From an uncultured Paracoccaceae bacterium (lineage in GTDB: Bacteria > Pseudomonadota > Alphaproteobacteria > Rhodobacterales > Rhodobacteraceae), in NCBI GenBank assembly GCA_937920555.1, contig CAKZTM010000030.1, positions 28,918-92,917 on the forward strand: a stretch of 64,000 bases of DNA. Direction: 5' to 3'. Every line of letters begins with the position of its first letter. Positions within the stretch are counted from its first letter, which is position 1. Below, one piece after another: positions 1 to 8,335 of this stretch. The position numbers and the translations under genes are program-made. The notes under the pieces were generated by a model that made no database searches, was not told where the DNA came from, and saw only the letters and a program-made list of their open reading frames with translations.

Positions 1-821
1 ACATCAGCTGCGCCAAGATAGTTTTCGACATCCGAAACACTTCCCAAAAACTTGAAACGATCCGACACCCCTGCCTTCTCTGCCCAGCCGGAAACCTCAT
101 CAGCCAAAGGCCCGGTGCCGCCAACGGCGAAAACCACGTTTGGGTGAACCGGCAAAACCTTGGCAGCGACTTCGATCATTACGTCGATGCCCTTTTGAAA
201 ATCCAAACGGGACAAGCTAAGACACAAGCGGTCATCTGGCAGTAACCCCAAATCCTCGCGAATGCGGGCGACTTCAGGCGCGCTTGGCTTGGGTTTGGCA
301 TCGACTCCCAAACCCAAAACCTTGGTGCGCTCGCTTGGTACGCCAAATTCAATCAATTGCTGAAGTGTAGTTTGACTGGGCGAAACCACGAAATTTGCAC
401 AAAAACGGCTGACTTTTGCGAACTGTTGAGTCCGCTCTGGCGCACTACCGTGATAGGTAATGACTTTGGGGATAGATGACGTTCTGAGCGCCAACCGTGC
501 GACAATAGCTGGTGCTGTTTCGTGAGAATGCACAATATCGATCCCACGTTTTTTAATGATACTTCTTAGCACCTTCGAGCAGCGAAACGCTGCCTGCACA
601 CGAGACACCACCGACGCTTCTGAAGATGATACTTCGCTTAGGGCCACATCCTCAAAATCGCTATCGATATCGGCGTTACCCCAAACGTTAGGCGTACCAG
701 CAAGCGTTACATGATGACCTTGTGAGCGCAAATGCTCTGTTAAATCGAGAATGTGGCGCTGAATCCCACCTTGCTTGAAGTTTGTGTTAAATTGAAGGAT
801 TTTGAGGCGCCGATTTAACAA
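1..821 (-). CDS. GT4-family glycosyltransferase, C-terminal part cut by the window edge
   Basis: A continuous reverse-strand frame encodes 273 residues before running off the left edge. It has the look of a retaining GT-B glycosyltransferase of family GT4. The N-terminal half has the Rossmann start NTNFKQGGIQRHILDL and an HSHETAP stretch. The acceptor-donor hinge is followed by SRLDFQKGIDVMIEVA and a GGTGPL element typical of the nucleotide-sugar-binding domain. These enzymes transfer a sugar from a nucleotide donor in the cytoplasm during lipopolysaccharide or exopolysaccharide assembly. There is no in-frame ATG near the start. I chose TTG at 821 because AAGAG lies 9 nt upstream, but GTG at 887 is also possible. 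It is divergent from the methyltransferase at 966. Donor and acceptor cannot be told from sequence. Confidence 0.82.
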   Translation of the reverse strand, partial: MLNRRLKILQFNTNFKQGGIQRHILDLTEHLRSQGHHVTLAGTPNVWGNADIDSDFEDVALSEVSSSEASVVSRVQAAFRCSKVLRSIIKKRGIDIVHSHETAPAIVARLALRTSSIPKVITYHGSAPERTQQFAKVSRFCANFVVSPSQTTLQQLIEFGVPSERTKVLGLGVDAKPKPSAPEVARIREDLGLLPDDRLCLSLSRLDFQKGIDVMIEVAAKVLPVHPNVVFAVGGTGPLADEVSGWAEKAGVSDRFKFLGSVSDVENYLGAAD

Positions 822-965
822 GTTTGGATACTCTTGAGTTCTATTTATAGTTTTGTGTCGAAGCGGTCGCGTTGTCGTATGTCGCACGCATCAGCCCTGA
901 ACCAGCCTTGACCGTAGCGATTGCGCTAGGATAGACCTTTGACAAATTCTTTAAAGGGGCCATGT

Positions 966-1742
966 GTGACATTTCGTGCGCAGCTTGCAGATTTTGTTCG
1001 AAGTATAGCAACCAAGTTACTACCGCAATCACTTCGCGGATGGATCAGAAAGCAACAACGTTTGCTCAAGCTTCAAGCTGTGCCAGTTGGGACTGTTGAT
1101 TTTGGCAGTCTTAAAAGACTTACCCCAATTAGTCCGATCTTTGGAATTGACCGCGACCTTGTCTCGGTGGAGCGGTATTATATTGAGGATTTCCTAAAAG
1201 CTCACGAAGCGGACATCGCGGGTCGGGTTCTTGAGATGGGCGAACCCCTATACACAGAAAAATTTGGCGGCTCGAAGGTGGTTGTCAGCGACGTTCTGAA
1301 CTATGTTGAAGGCAATCCGAAAGCTACCATCGTGGCCGACCTGACGGACGCGCCACACATTCCTGACAATACATTTGACTGCATCGTCATAACCCAAACC
1401 CTACAAATGATATTTGAAGCGGATAAGGCGATAGCAACGCTGCATCGTATACTGAAGCCCGGTGGCGTTGTACTCGCGACCTCACATGGCATCACCAAGG
1501 TCGCCCGACGGGAGGGTGTCGACGATTGGGGGGAGTACTGGCACTTCACAACTCAATCAAGCAAACGGCTTTTCGGGGATGTCTTCGGTCGCGAGAACAT
1601 AGACGTGTCGTCATATGGTAACATTTTGACAACAATCGCATCACTGCACGGCTTGTCTGCGAGCGAAGTTGATCCAATTGAGATTGACCATAACGATCCT
1701 GACTATGAACTGCTTGTCATGGTTCGCGCAGTAAAGGTCTAG
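966..1742 (+). CDS. Class I SAM-dependent methyltransferase (Methyltransf_11-like)
   Basis: A 258-residue protein with a seven-strand methyltransferase pattern. A degenerate motif I (RVLEMGEP) is followed by VVVSDVL at the end of strand 2, then the acidic loop (ATIVADLTDAPHIPDNTFDCIVITQTLQ) and LHRILKPGGVVLATSHG. The frame is open from a TTG at 939, but GTG at 966 is preceded by AAAGGGG at 953-959 with 6 nt spacing, so 966 is preferred. Proteins of this kind often sit beside glycosyltransferases in cell-surface polysaccharide loci and methylate or otherwise modify sugar intermediates. The glycosyltransferase next door fits that. Its substrate is not evident, and motif I lacks the usual GxGxG, so weak or altered SAM binding is possible. 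Confidence 0.72.
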   Translation: MTFRAQLADFVRSIATKLLPQSLRGWIRKQQRLLKLQAVPVGTVDFGSLKRLTPISPIFGIDRDLVSVERYYIEDFLKAHEADIAGRVLEMGEPLYTEKFGGSKVVVSDVLNYVEGNPKATIVADLTDAPHIPDNTFDCIVITQTLQMIFEADKAIATLHRILKPGGVVLATSHGITKVARREGVDDWGEYWHFTTQSSKRLFGDVFGRENIDVSSYGNILTTIASLHGLSASEVDPIEIDHNDPDYELLVMVRAVKV

Positions 1743-1758
1743 TGCCCATATGTGTACT

Positions 1759-2469
1759 TTACTTGATGGCCAAAAATCCCTCGAAGCAAAGATACTTTTG
1801 GACGGTGGTAATGTCCTGAAAACCTGATCGCTTCATCAGGTCAATATTTCCCTGCGTAGAAAACGGTTCCAGAATGCCCTTTAGGCTTCTGGTCTTTGAC
1901 ACGATTTCCTCGCCGTTAAATCCGTTAGCCAGCTTGAAGTCATTGTAAAGAATAGATGTAATGTCTTGGAACCTTGCATCCGGCGCACGCACTTTTTCAA
2001 ACAGAACAAGAGCACCACCCCAGTTCAAGGAATCGTAGATTTTGTCGAAAAGTGCCTGCCTGTCGCGAGGCGCAATAAACTGCATGCAGTAGTAAGACAC
2101 CATAAAGTCCGATTTTTCGAACTCAAACAGACGCGCATCTTCATGAAGAATTTCGATGTTCTTGACGTCGGCACAGTGTGTTCGAGCGTTCTCGATCATT
2201 GTATCAACTGGATCGAGACCAACCCATCGCGCGTTCGGCTTGCCCTTGTTGTGGACCGCGAGCTTCTTGAGCAACTCACCAGTTGAAACACCGAGTTCAT
2301 AACAAACACTGGTATCCGAAACAAAAAAATCACTGAGCTGGCAAGTAAGGTCATGGCCTTCCTCATAGAGAGGAACGGACTGCCGAATGTGATCTACAAA
2401 AGTATCAGGAGTATTGCCACCGAAAGTCCAGCCGGCGTTTTCAACTTCAATGTCGTGACCAACACCCAT
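1759..2469 (-). CDS. CmoA-like carboxy-SAM synthase family methyltransferase
   Basis: The 236-residue protein resembles CmoA along its whole length: FVDHIRQSVPLY near the N-terminus, motif I YELGVSTGELL at 58-68, GLDPVDTMIENAR at 84-96, the stretch ALFDKIYDSLNWGGALVLFEK at about 139-159, NDFKLANGF at 176-184, and an Arg at 194 where CmoA has its conserved KRSML segment. CmoA makes carboxy-S-adenosylmethionine from SAM and prephenate for wobble-uridine modification by CmoB. No CmoB is present in the window. The gene is convergent with the methyltransferase ending at 1742 and lies in an apparent surface-polysaccharide region, so it could be a paralogue with another role. The family call is firm; the reaction is an inference. 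Confidence 0.72.
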   Translation of the reverse strand: MGVGHDIEVENAGWTFGGNTPDTFVDHIRQSVPLYEEGHDLTCQLSDFFVSDTSVCYELGVSTGELLKKLAVHNKGKPNARWVGLDPVDTMIENARTHCADVKNIEILHEDARLFEFEKSDFMVSYYCMQFIAPRDRQALFDKIYDSLNWGGALVLFEKVRAPDARFQDITSILYNDFKLANGFNGEEIVSKTRSLKGILEPFSTQGNIDLMKRSGFQDITTVQKYLCFEGFLAIK

Positions 2470-2707
2470 AACTCTTCTCCAAAAATTTTTTAATACACAA
2501 AGCTCAACTGAGGTGGCTTCATTATCTTAGCTAAAGACCATGAGTCAAAGGCTGAGGCCCAAAAGACCCAAGTGAAATCAACTGTGTTGCCGATTGATCG
2601 TTGCATTTGCCTGCAGGTTCCGGTGTGGGCTCTTTGACCGAGCCCGCTCGTTGGTGACACCACATCCAGGTTCGTCAGGATCGCCAGATAACTGCCTTTG
2701 GCTTAGC

Positions 2708-3433
2708 TTATGAATTTACAGGTGGTGCAAATTGTCCACCAGAACGATTGAGATGGTCATCCATTGCACACACAGCTCCATTAATGTCTGCCGACCCAAG
2801 GGCAGTTACAATTGCCAAATGCTCACTCAAAGTAGTTTCCTCTCGCCCAGACCAAAGAAGAAGAGAGGCGTGGTACTTGAATAACCATGTCAGCATCATT
2901 TCCGTTATCGCTTCGATTATCGGATTACCTGAGATTTCCGCTAGACGCGTGTGGAACGCGATATCGGCCTTCATGAAAGCCTCGGCGGTACCAAGCTGGG
3001 CGCGCTGCATTTCGATGAGCTTAGTCAGATCCCGGATGTCTTGAGCGTTACATTTTTTGGCGGCGATCTTGGTCGTCGCCAGTTCAAGAATATGGCGAAC
3101 TTGCTTTAGGTGCTCGATGTTGGAGGGCTCGCTCGACAACAAAAGCCTAGCAATATCATCGAGTTGATTGAATGCTACGCCAGCAGTTAGCACATTTACG
3201 CGACTACGCTCTCCGTGGGTTATCGTGATTAGACCTTTGTTTTGCATGGTCTGAAGAGCTTCTCGTACTGCAGGTCGACCGACACTAAACCTTTCCATTA
3301 GCTCTCGCTCTGATGGCACAAAGTCTCCAGCCGCCAATTCACCAGTCGCTACCATTTCGCGCAAGCGTTGATAAACCTGATCTGACAATTTTAACCGAAC
3401 AATCTTTAGATCAGTCTCCAAGGTTTCTTTCAT
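2708..3433 (-). CDS. GntR/FadR-family transcriptional regulator with FCD domain
   Basis: A 241-residue regulator. The N-terminal winged helix (LSDQVYQRLREMVATGELAAGDFVPSERELMERFSVGRPAVREAL) is the GntR signature. The C-terminal all-helical FCD domain carries the ligand/metal pattern D-x-x-FH (ADIAFHTRLAEISGNP) and a later SEHLAIVTAL histidine. FCD regulators bind small organic acids and usually repress an adjacent catabolic operon. It lies in tandem after the apnO-like gene (82 nt between GntR start and apnO stop) and next to oiaK-oiaX, so it is the probable regulator of apionate use. The frame continues upstream to TTG at 3451, but the only AAGAG there is too close to that TTG, so ATG at 3433 is chosen with modest certainty. 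Confidence 0.88.
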   Translation of the reverse strand: MKETLETDLKIVRLKLSDQVYQRLREMVATGELAAGDFVPSERELMERFSVGRPAVREALQTMQNKGLITITHGERSRVNVLTAGVAFNQLDDIARLLLSSEPSNIEHLKQVRHILELATTKIAAKKCNAQDIRDLTKLIEMQRAQLGTAEAFMKADIAFHTRLAEISGNPIIEAITEMMLTWLFKYHASLLLWSGREETTLSEHLAIVTALGSADINGAVCAMDDHLNRSGGQFAPPVNS

Positions 3434-3515
3434 CGCAATCTGCTTTTCCAATCTCTTGACGCGTATAAGCAGCTAAGCCATGTCATCAAGACAGTGCGGT
3501 CTGGACGTATTAACC

Positions 3516-4343
3516 TTAGGTGATCCGCTCAATGCTGGCCGCAATCTCATCAGGTTCGAAAACCCGTTTCCAATCGTCTTTCATCAACACCGGCTTGCCG
3601 AATTCGATGGCTTTGTTGCAAGCATCTGAAAACACGCCGTCAATTTCGCCAAATATAACAGCGCCCAGAATATTCATGTGACCCAACAGGAAATCCCGTG
3701 CCGCTTCCTGAGGAACACCGCGTGCCACGACCTCGTCCATCGCCTCCCTCATCACATCTAGAAGCGATGCACAAACAGTTTCAGAGAGCCCGGGCTCTAA
3801 CAGCGCCATTTGCTCTACGGTAACCCTGTGTGATCGGGCGACTGGGGCAAAGATCGTCCGACCAACTTTCTCGCCCAACGTGTAATCTGCGTCGGGGCCC
3901 TGTATAAGCGCATTTACGATACCTTGCTTGGCTGCAATACCACCGAAATGATCTTTACGACCTTCTGGTGTATCTTCATCATTAAAGATCGGCGGATGAC
4001 AGGGATGACTGACAAAGTAGGTCACATCTTCGCGCTTTGGCAGATGTCCTGCAAAGGGCGCAGCCGCATCTAAGCAGACAATCATCGCACCTGATGGAAC
4101 CCTATCTATTATGGATGTAGCAACTTTGCCGATCACGGTGTCAGGCACCGCCAAAACAACGACCCTCGCATCATCAAGAGCTTCGATCGGGTCCTGACAT
4201 TCAAAGCCTAACTCAGCTTTCAGTCTGTCACGCCCTTCTTGAGAAACTTCTACATGGGCGGTCTCAAAATCGGACCCGGCAAGATTGCGCGACAAACGCA
4301 CACCCATTTTTCCACCTGCCCCAAACAAAGCTAATTTTGTCAT
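3516..4343 (-). CDS. apnO: D-apionate oxidoisomerase-like dehydrogenase (phosphogluconate-dehydrogenase C-terminal family)
   Basis: A 275-residue NAD(P)-dependent enzyme. The Rossmann loop GAGGKMG is at residues 8-14 and a VVVLAVPDTVIGKVA strand follows. It also has the family segment YFVSHPCHPPIFND and a C-terminal helical domain with HRVTVEQMALLEPGLSETV and EAARDFLLGHMNI. This is the architecture of ApnO, which oxidises and isomerises D-apionate to 3-oxo-isoapionate. The start is ATG 4343, preceded by AGGAGGTGGC; the frame is open further upstream but that stretch would enter the divergent promoter region. Neighbours are the DUF1537 kinase and RuBisCO-like protein that act next in the apionate route, which raises the assignment above family level. 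Other beta-hydroxyacid substrates cannot be excluded. Confidence 0.75.
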   Translation of the reverse strand: MTKLALFGAGGKMGVRLSRNLAGSDFETAHVEVSQEGRDRLKAELGFECQDPIEALDDARVVVLAVPDTVIGKVATSIIDRVPSGAMIVCLDAAAPFAGHLPKREDVTYFVSHPCHPPIFNDEDTPEGRKDHFGGIAAKQGIVNALIQGPDADYTLGEKVGRTIFAPVARSHRVTVEQMALLEPGLSETVCASLLDVMREAMDEVVARGVPQEAARDFLLGHMNILGAVIFGEIDGVFSDACNKAIEFGKPVLMKDDWKRVFEPDEIAASIERIT

Positions 4344-4388
4344 GCCACCTCCTGCTATTGGCGCCTCTACGCCAATATTTAGCTCAAA

Positions 4389-4422
4389 TTGACAACTGAT
4401 ATGATGAGGTACTAAGCATACC
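4389..4422 (+). promoter_or_regulatory. Possible promoter and GntR-type operator between apnO and oiaK
   Basis: In the 129-bp divergent gap, TTGACA at 4389-4394 is a perfect -35 hexamer. A dyad GGTA-N7-TACC at 4408-4422 covers the region where the -10 element would fall; the -10 itself (TAAGCA) is weak. A repressor bound there would block RNA polymerase. The GntR/FCD protein encoded at 2708-3433 is the natural candidate, but the link is inferred from position only. Confidence 0.35.
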
Positions 4423-4472
4423 AATAAGTCAAGCATAGTTTGCCTAAAGTTGACGTCGTTAGGGAGTTCGAA

Positions 4473-5837
4473 GTGACACAACAAGCCAAAGGCCCGCTAT
4501 TGGCCTGGTATGGCGACGACTTCACCGGCGCCGCTGCCACAATGGAGGTTTTAGCCTTCGCAGGCCTACCCTCGATGCTGTTTCTTGATGTACCAACACA
4601 AGCGCAACTCTCTCGCCATGAAAATTTGAAGGCCATCGGCATCGCTTCGACCGCGCGCGCACAATCGCCCGAATGGATGGACCGCAACCTGCCACAAGCC
4701 TTCAAATCTTTACTCAGGCTCAAGCCGCAACTGCTTCACTACAAGATTTGCTCAACACTCGACTCCTCCCCAACGTCCGGTTCCATTGGCCGTGCCATCG
4801 ACATTGCAGCGAACATTTTCAAACCTGAGGCAGTTCCGTTCCTCGTCGCGGCCCCCCAAATGCGCCGCTATCAGTTATTCGGGCATCTGTTCGCTGGATT
4901 GGGGGGCGATGTATACCGACTTGACCGCCACCCGGTTATGGCCAGACATCCAGTAACCCCGATGAAACAGTCTGATGTGGGGCGGCATATTTCTGAGCAA
5001 TCCGAACGGATTGAAACCTCCATTTGGTCATTAGAGGATATTTCCGCCGAGCGCGCACCCGCACTGCCCAAAACACCCGAACGAATACAGGTGTTCACAA
5101 TCGATAGCATCGATAGCAACACCGAAGCAGCAGCCGGGCGACTTCTATGGGAGAAGCGCGTCGAAAACCCGTTCGTAGTCGGCAGCCAAGGTATCGAATA
5201 CGCTCTGGTGCGGCATTGGATCAAAACCAGTACACTGGAGGAACGGCCTCCAACAAAAGGTGTGGGACATGCTAAAGGAATGGTCACCGTATCTGGATCG
5301 GTCTCCCCCACAACCGCGGAACAAATCGCGTGGGCACGCGCCAACGACTTTACCTTGATCCAATTTGATGTAACCCAAGCCTGCGGCGCAACGGCGGATC
5401 TAGATGCGGAGATCGGGCGTGTCGTGACGGAGGGGCTGAGCGCACACTCCAAAGGCGGCTATCCGCTGATATTCACGGCAGAAGGTCCAGATGATCCGGC
5501 TGTTACTCAATTTAATGCGGTTGCTGCGACGTGCCGAAAGGACATTTCGAAGATCAACCAATCCATTGGGACCGCCTTGGGAAAAGTACTTCAGCATATC
5601 CTGACCCGTAGCGACATTCGGCGCGCAATTGTTTCCGGTGGAGATACGTCCGGTTATGCGACACAGCAACTTGGCATATTTGCGCTATCAGCCCTGGCGC
5701 CTACAATCCCTGGTGCCGCTCTTTTTAAGGCCCATGCAAATGGGCCAATGGATGGTTTGGAGCTTGGGTTAAAGGGCGGGCAAATGGGTAGTCCAGATTA
5801 TTTTGGATGGATCAAGGATGGAGGAGGCGAAAGGTGA
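4473..5837 (+). CDS. oiaK: 3-oxo-isoapionate kinase-like protein (DUF1537 four-carbon acid sugar kinase family)
   Basis: A 454-residue DUF1537 kinase. The N-terminal substrate domain begins with WYGDDFTGAAATMEVLA, where GDDFTG (14-19) is the family hallmark. The C-terminal nucleotide-binding domain ends with SGGDTSGYATQQLG and GLELGLKGGQMG. OiaK phosphorylates 3-oxo-isoapionate to the 4-phosphate. Related DUF1537 enzymes act on threonate, erythronate or 2-oxotetronate, so the specific call rests on its place between an ApnO-like and a RuBisCO-like gene. The frame is open from TTG 4440, but GTG 4473 has AGGGAG at 4461-4466 with 6 nt spacing. Its stop overlaps the next start (GTGA at 5834-5837), indicating translational coupling. 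Confidence 0.78.
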   Translation: MTQQAKGPLLAWYGDDFTGAAATMEVLAFAGLPSMLFLDVPTQAQLSRHENLKAIGIASTARAQSPEWMDRNLPQAFKSLLRLKPQLLHYKICSTLDSSPTSGSIGRAIDIAANIFKPEAVPFLVAAPQMRRYQLFGHLFAGLGGDVYRLDRHPVMARHPVTPMKQSDVGRHISEQSERIETSIWSLEDISAERAPALPKTPERIQVFTIDSIDSNTEAAAGRLLWEKRVENPFVVGSQGIEYALVRHWIKTSTLEERPPTKGVGHAKGMVTVSGSVSPTTAEQIAWARANDFTLIQFDVTQACGATADLDAEIGRVVTEGLSAHSKGGYPLIFTAEGPDDPAVTQFNAVAATCRKDISKINQSIGTALGKVLQHILTRSDIRRAIVSGGDTSGYATQQLGIFALSALAPTIPGAALFKAHANGPMDGLELGLKGGQMGSPDYFGWIKDGGGER

Positions 5838-7099
5838 ACCGGATTTTTGCAACCTATGACATCGAAACACCCGTTGAGCTCATCCAAGCCGCTGCTGTTC
5901 TGGCAGGTGAGCAATCCACTGGCACTTTCGTCAGACTGGCGGCAGAAACTGATGAACTTCTCAAAAAATCAGCAGCGCAGGTCGAAAAGATCATACAAAC
6001 AGGTACCTCAAAAAATCCCTCGCTGCCCAGCCGCAAAACTGGTGATACATATGAGCGCGGCTTAGTAACAATAAGCTGGCCAATGGGAAACTTCGGACTA
6101 TCGCTGCCAACGCTTCTATCTACGCTTGCAGGTAATCTCTTTGAGCTTGCCGAACTATCAGCGATCCGGTTGGTCGACATCAATCTGCCGGCGGACTTCT
6201 CCAAGCATCACCCCGGTCCGCAATTTGGGGCAAAAGGAACTCGCGACTTGTTGGGCGATCACAACGGCCCGCTGATAGGTACAATCGTCAAGCCAAGCGT
6301 TGGTTTAAGCCCAGCTGAGACTGCAGAGTTGGTGAAAACGCTCATAGAGGCTGGAATTGATTTCATCAAAGACGATGAGCTTCAGGCAAACGGCCCAGAT
6401 TGCCCATTCGTCAACCGCCTAGAAGCAGTGATGCAGGTCACCAATGCCCACGCAGATAGAACCGGAAAGCACGTCATTTATGCCGCCAACATCACCGACG
6501 AAATCGACCAGATGTGGCGTAACCTAGACAGCATACAAGAGGTTGGTGGCAGTTGCGCAATGGTATGTATGCAATCCATTGGCCTTACTGGCATACGTGC
6601 AGTGCGTGACCACAGCACGGTTTTGATCCACGGACATCGCGCGGGATGGGGCCTTTTCTCTCGCTCCCCTAACATCGGTATCAGCTTTAACGTTATGCAA
6701 AAGCTCTGGCGACTTGCTGGCGTTGATCATCTACATGTGAACGGGCTGGCCAACAAATTTACTGAAGACGATGCAGTCGTTGTAGAGGCGGCAAAATCCG
6801 TGCAGCTCCCCGTTTCCGAAAATGGAGGCCCTGACCACCATGCGATGCCAGTTTATTCATCTGGTCAGACAATATGGCAGATCGAGCCCGCGCGGCAGGT
6901 TCTTGGTAATGATGATTTCATTTTTTGTGCCGGCGGTGGCATTGTGAGCCATCCGGGCGGGGCAGGTGACGGTGTCACCGCCTTAAGAGACGCGGCTACG
7001 GCTGCAAGACTGGGCATTCCACTAGACAAGTTTGTAGAACCGGGTTCTCCCCTTGCCAAAGCGATGAGTGTCTTCCCCAAACCGAAATTCTCTATATAA
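5834..7099 (+). CDS. oiaX: RuBisCO-like protein: 3-oxo-isoapionate-4-phosphate decarboxylase (OiaX) or transcarboxylase/hydrolase (OiaT)
   Basis: A 421-residue protein of the RuBisCO large-subunit superfamily, shorter than true RbcL. By alignment with form I, K153 matches K175 in TIVKPSVGLS, and S155 replaces K177. K179-D180-D181-E182 in DFIKDDE keeps the carbamylated Lys201 and the Mg ligands Asp203 and Glu204. H268-R269 match H294-R295, and K308 in GLANKF is in the loop 6 position. Metal binding is therefore intact but the residue needed for carboxylation chemistry is lost, as expected of a RuBisCO-like protein. In D-apiose catabolism OiaX decarboxylates 3-oxo-isoapionate 4-phosphate and the related OiaT cleaves it. 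Sequence alone does not settle which. GTG 5834 overlaps the oiaK stop and follows GGAGG at 5822-5826; a longer frame from 5807 is less likely. Confidence 0.77.
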   Translation: MNRIFATYDIETPVELIQAAAVLAGEQSTGTFVRLAAETDELLKKSAAQVEKIIQTGTSKNPSLPSRKTGDTYERGLVTISWPMGNFGLSLPTLLSTLAGNLFELAELSAIRLVDINLPADFSKHHPGPQFGAKGTRDLLGDHNGPLIGTIVKPSVGLSPAETAELVKTLIEAGIDFIKDDELQANGPDCPFVNRLEAVMQVTNAHADRTGKHVIYAANITDEIDQMWRNLDSIQEVGGSCAMVCMQSIGLTGIRAVRDHSTVLIHGHRAGWGLFSRSPNIGISFNVMQKLWRLAGVDHLHVNGLANKFTEDDAVVVEAAKSVQLPVSENGGPDHHAMPVYSSGQTIWQIEPARQVLGNDDFIFCAGGGIVSHPGGAGDGVTALRDAATAARLGIPLDKFVEPGSPLAKAMSVFPKPKFSI

Positions 7100-7151
7100 G
7101 CTTGGTCATATACCCGCGAATTTCAGACAAGCGCGCCAGCAAAGATCGGGT

Positions 7152-8288
7152 CTAACCACCCAGACGTTCCATGACGTAACGGGCAAACTCAAAATTAGGC
7201 CGCTCTAAATGCGACAGCGGTCCGGGCTCAGAAAGGTTGGATGACAATCCGCGATAGACCTTCTCGGTACAACCGCGGTCCTCTTCGTTCACATTATCCA
7301 AAATCCCCTTAAGCGCTTCAAAATGCGCATCTGCATCCGGGTCTTCGACAAATTCAGGTGCCAGCCCACCCCCATAAAGAATGTTCACATGATCCGGCCC
7401 GTCAGGATGAAGTGACAAATACCAAAAATACCCCGGCGTCAGCGTAATCATGAGTGCAGGATATATAGACAATAGATACGTCTTTCGTCGATCGTCGCCA
7501 ACAAGATGGGTGTTATTTGGATGGGCTAGCGTCAGGGCCATTGTGTCGTTCTTCAAAATCCAATGGTAGTTGAACGCCGGAAAGCCTTCCGGACATTCCA
7601 TCTCCTCCAAACTCACAGTCCCACCAATTGTGCCCGCGTGACACACGGGCAGATGGTAACTTTCCATGAAGTTCTCTGCCAACACCTTCCAATTGGTATT
7701 CCAACGGTGATGTTCCCGGAAGGTCTCTGTATAGTCCTCCATACCGTAATGCCCAATCAGCTCCGACACATCCGACAACGCCTCCGAAACAGGCGGAGCA
7801 TCGGCATTCAGAGTAACCATGATCCATCCTTGCCATTCCTCGCAACGCAGCTGTGGCAAGCAGATCTTAGACCGCTCAAACGCCTGATTGTGCATCATCG
7901 CGGGAGCGCCACGAAGTTGCCCATCAAGCCCATAGGTCCAAGCATGATAGGGACACACAATCGAACCCACATTACCCCGCCCCTCCAAAAGTGGGGACAT
8001 ACGGTGTCTGCACACATTTGATTGCGCCCGCAGACCACCATCATGACCACGAATAACCATAATCGGCTCACCCGCAATCTCCATGGTCGTATAATCACCG
8101 GCGGTCGCCAGAGCGCTGGCACGCCCTGCGCATAACCAATCTTGCCGAAAAATCCCCTCTAACTCCAAACGATTAAATGCCTCGGACGTGTAGACAGATT
8201 TGGGCATTGCCTGCGCCTGTTCAAATGGCACAGACACATTGGCACGCAACTCAGCCAAAGGATCTAATCCAACGTCATGTTTGGTCAT
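7152..8288 (-). CDS. Rieske non-heme iron oxygenase, alpha subunit
   Basis: A 378-residue Rieske oxygenase. The 2Fe-2S cluster ligands are C93, H95, C112 and H115 (CRH ... CPYHAW). The catalytic domain has ENFMESYHLPVCH with iron ligands H212 and H217, and E209 where naphthalene dioxygenase has the bridging Asp. Glu at that site is also found in carnitine/betaine-type oxygenases such as CntA. The enzyme would hydroxylate or demethylate a small substrate with electrons from a reductase. No reductase or ferredoxin gene is nearby. ATG 8288 has GGAG 8 nt upstream, preferred over the GTG nine bases earlier. It converges on oiaX with a 52-nt gap; whether it belongs to the apionate locus is unknown. 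Confidence 0.88.
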   Translation of the reverse strand: MTKHDVGLDPLAELRANVSVPFEQAQAMPKSVYTSEAFNRLELEGIFRQDWLCAGRASALATAGDYTTMEIAGEPIMVIRGHDGGLRAQSNVCRHRMSPLLEGRGNVGSIVCPYHAWTYGLDGQLRGAPAMMHNQAFERSKICLPQLRCEEWQGWIMVTLNADAPPVSEALSDVSELIGHYGMEDYTETFREHHRWNTNWKVLAENFMESYHLPVCHAGTIGGTVSLEEMECPEGFPAFNYHWILKNDTMALTLAHPNNTHLVGDDRRKTYLLSIYPALMITLTPGYFWYLSLHPDGPDHVNILYGGGLAPEFVEDPDADAHFEALKGILDNVNEEDRGCTEKVYRGLSSNLSEPGPLSHLERPNFEFARYVMERLGG

Positions 8289-8335
8289 AGCGCACACTCC
8301 ATCATCGCGATGGGAACCCTAGCAGCAAAAGCGTC

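Noticed and set aside
2627..2645. GGGCTC/GAGCCC stem-loop between the CmoA-like and GntR genes
   Set aside because: Six-base stem with no U-run on either strand, so not supported as a terminator.
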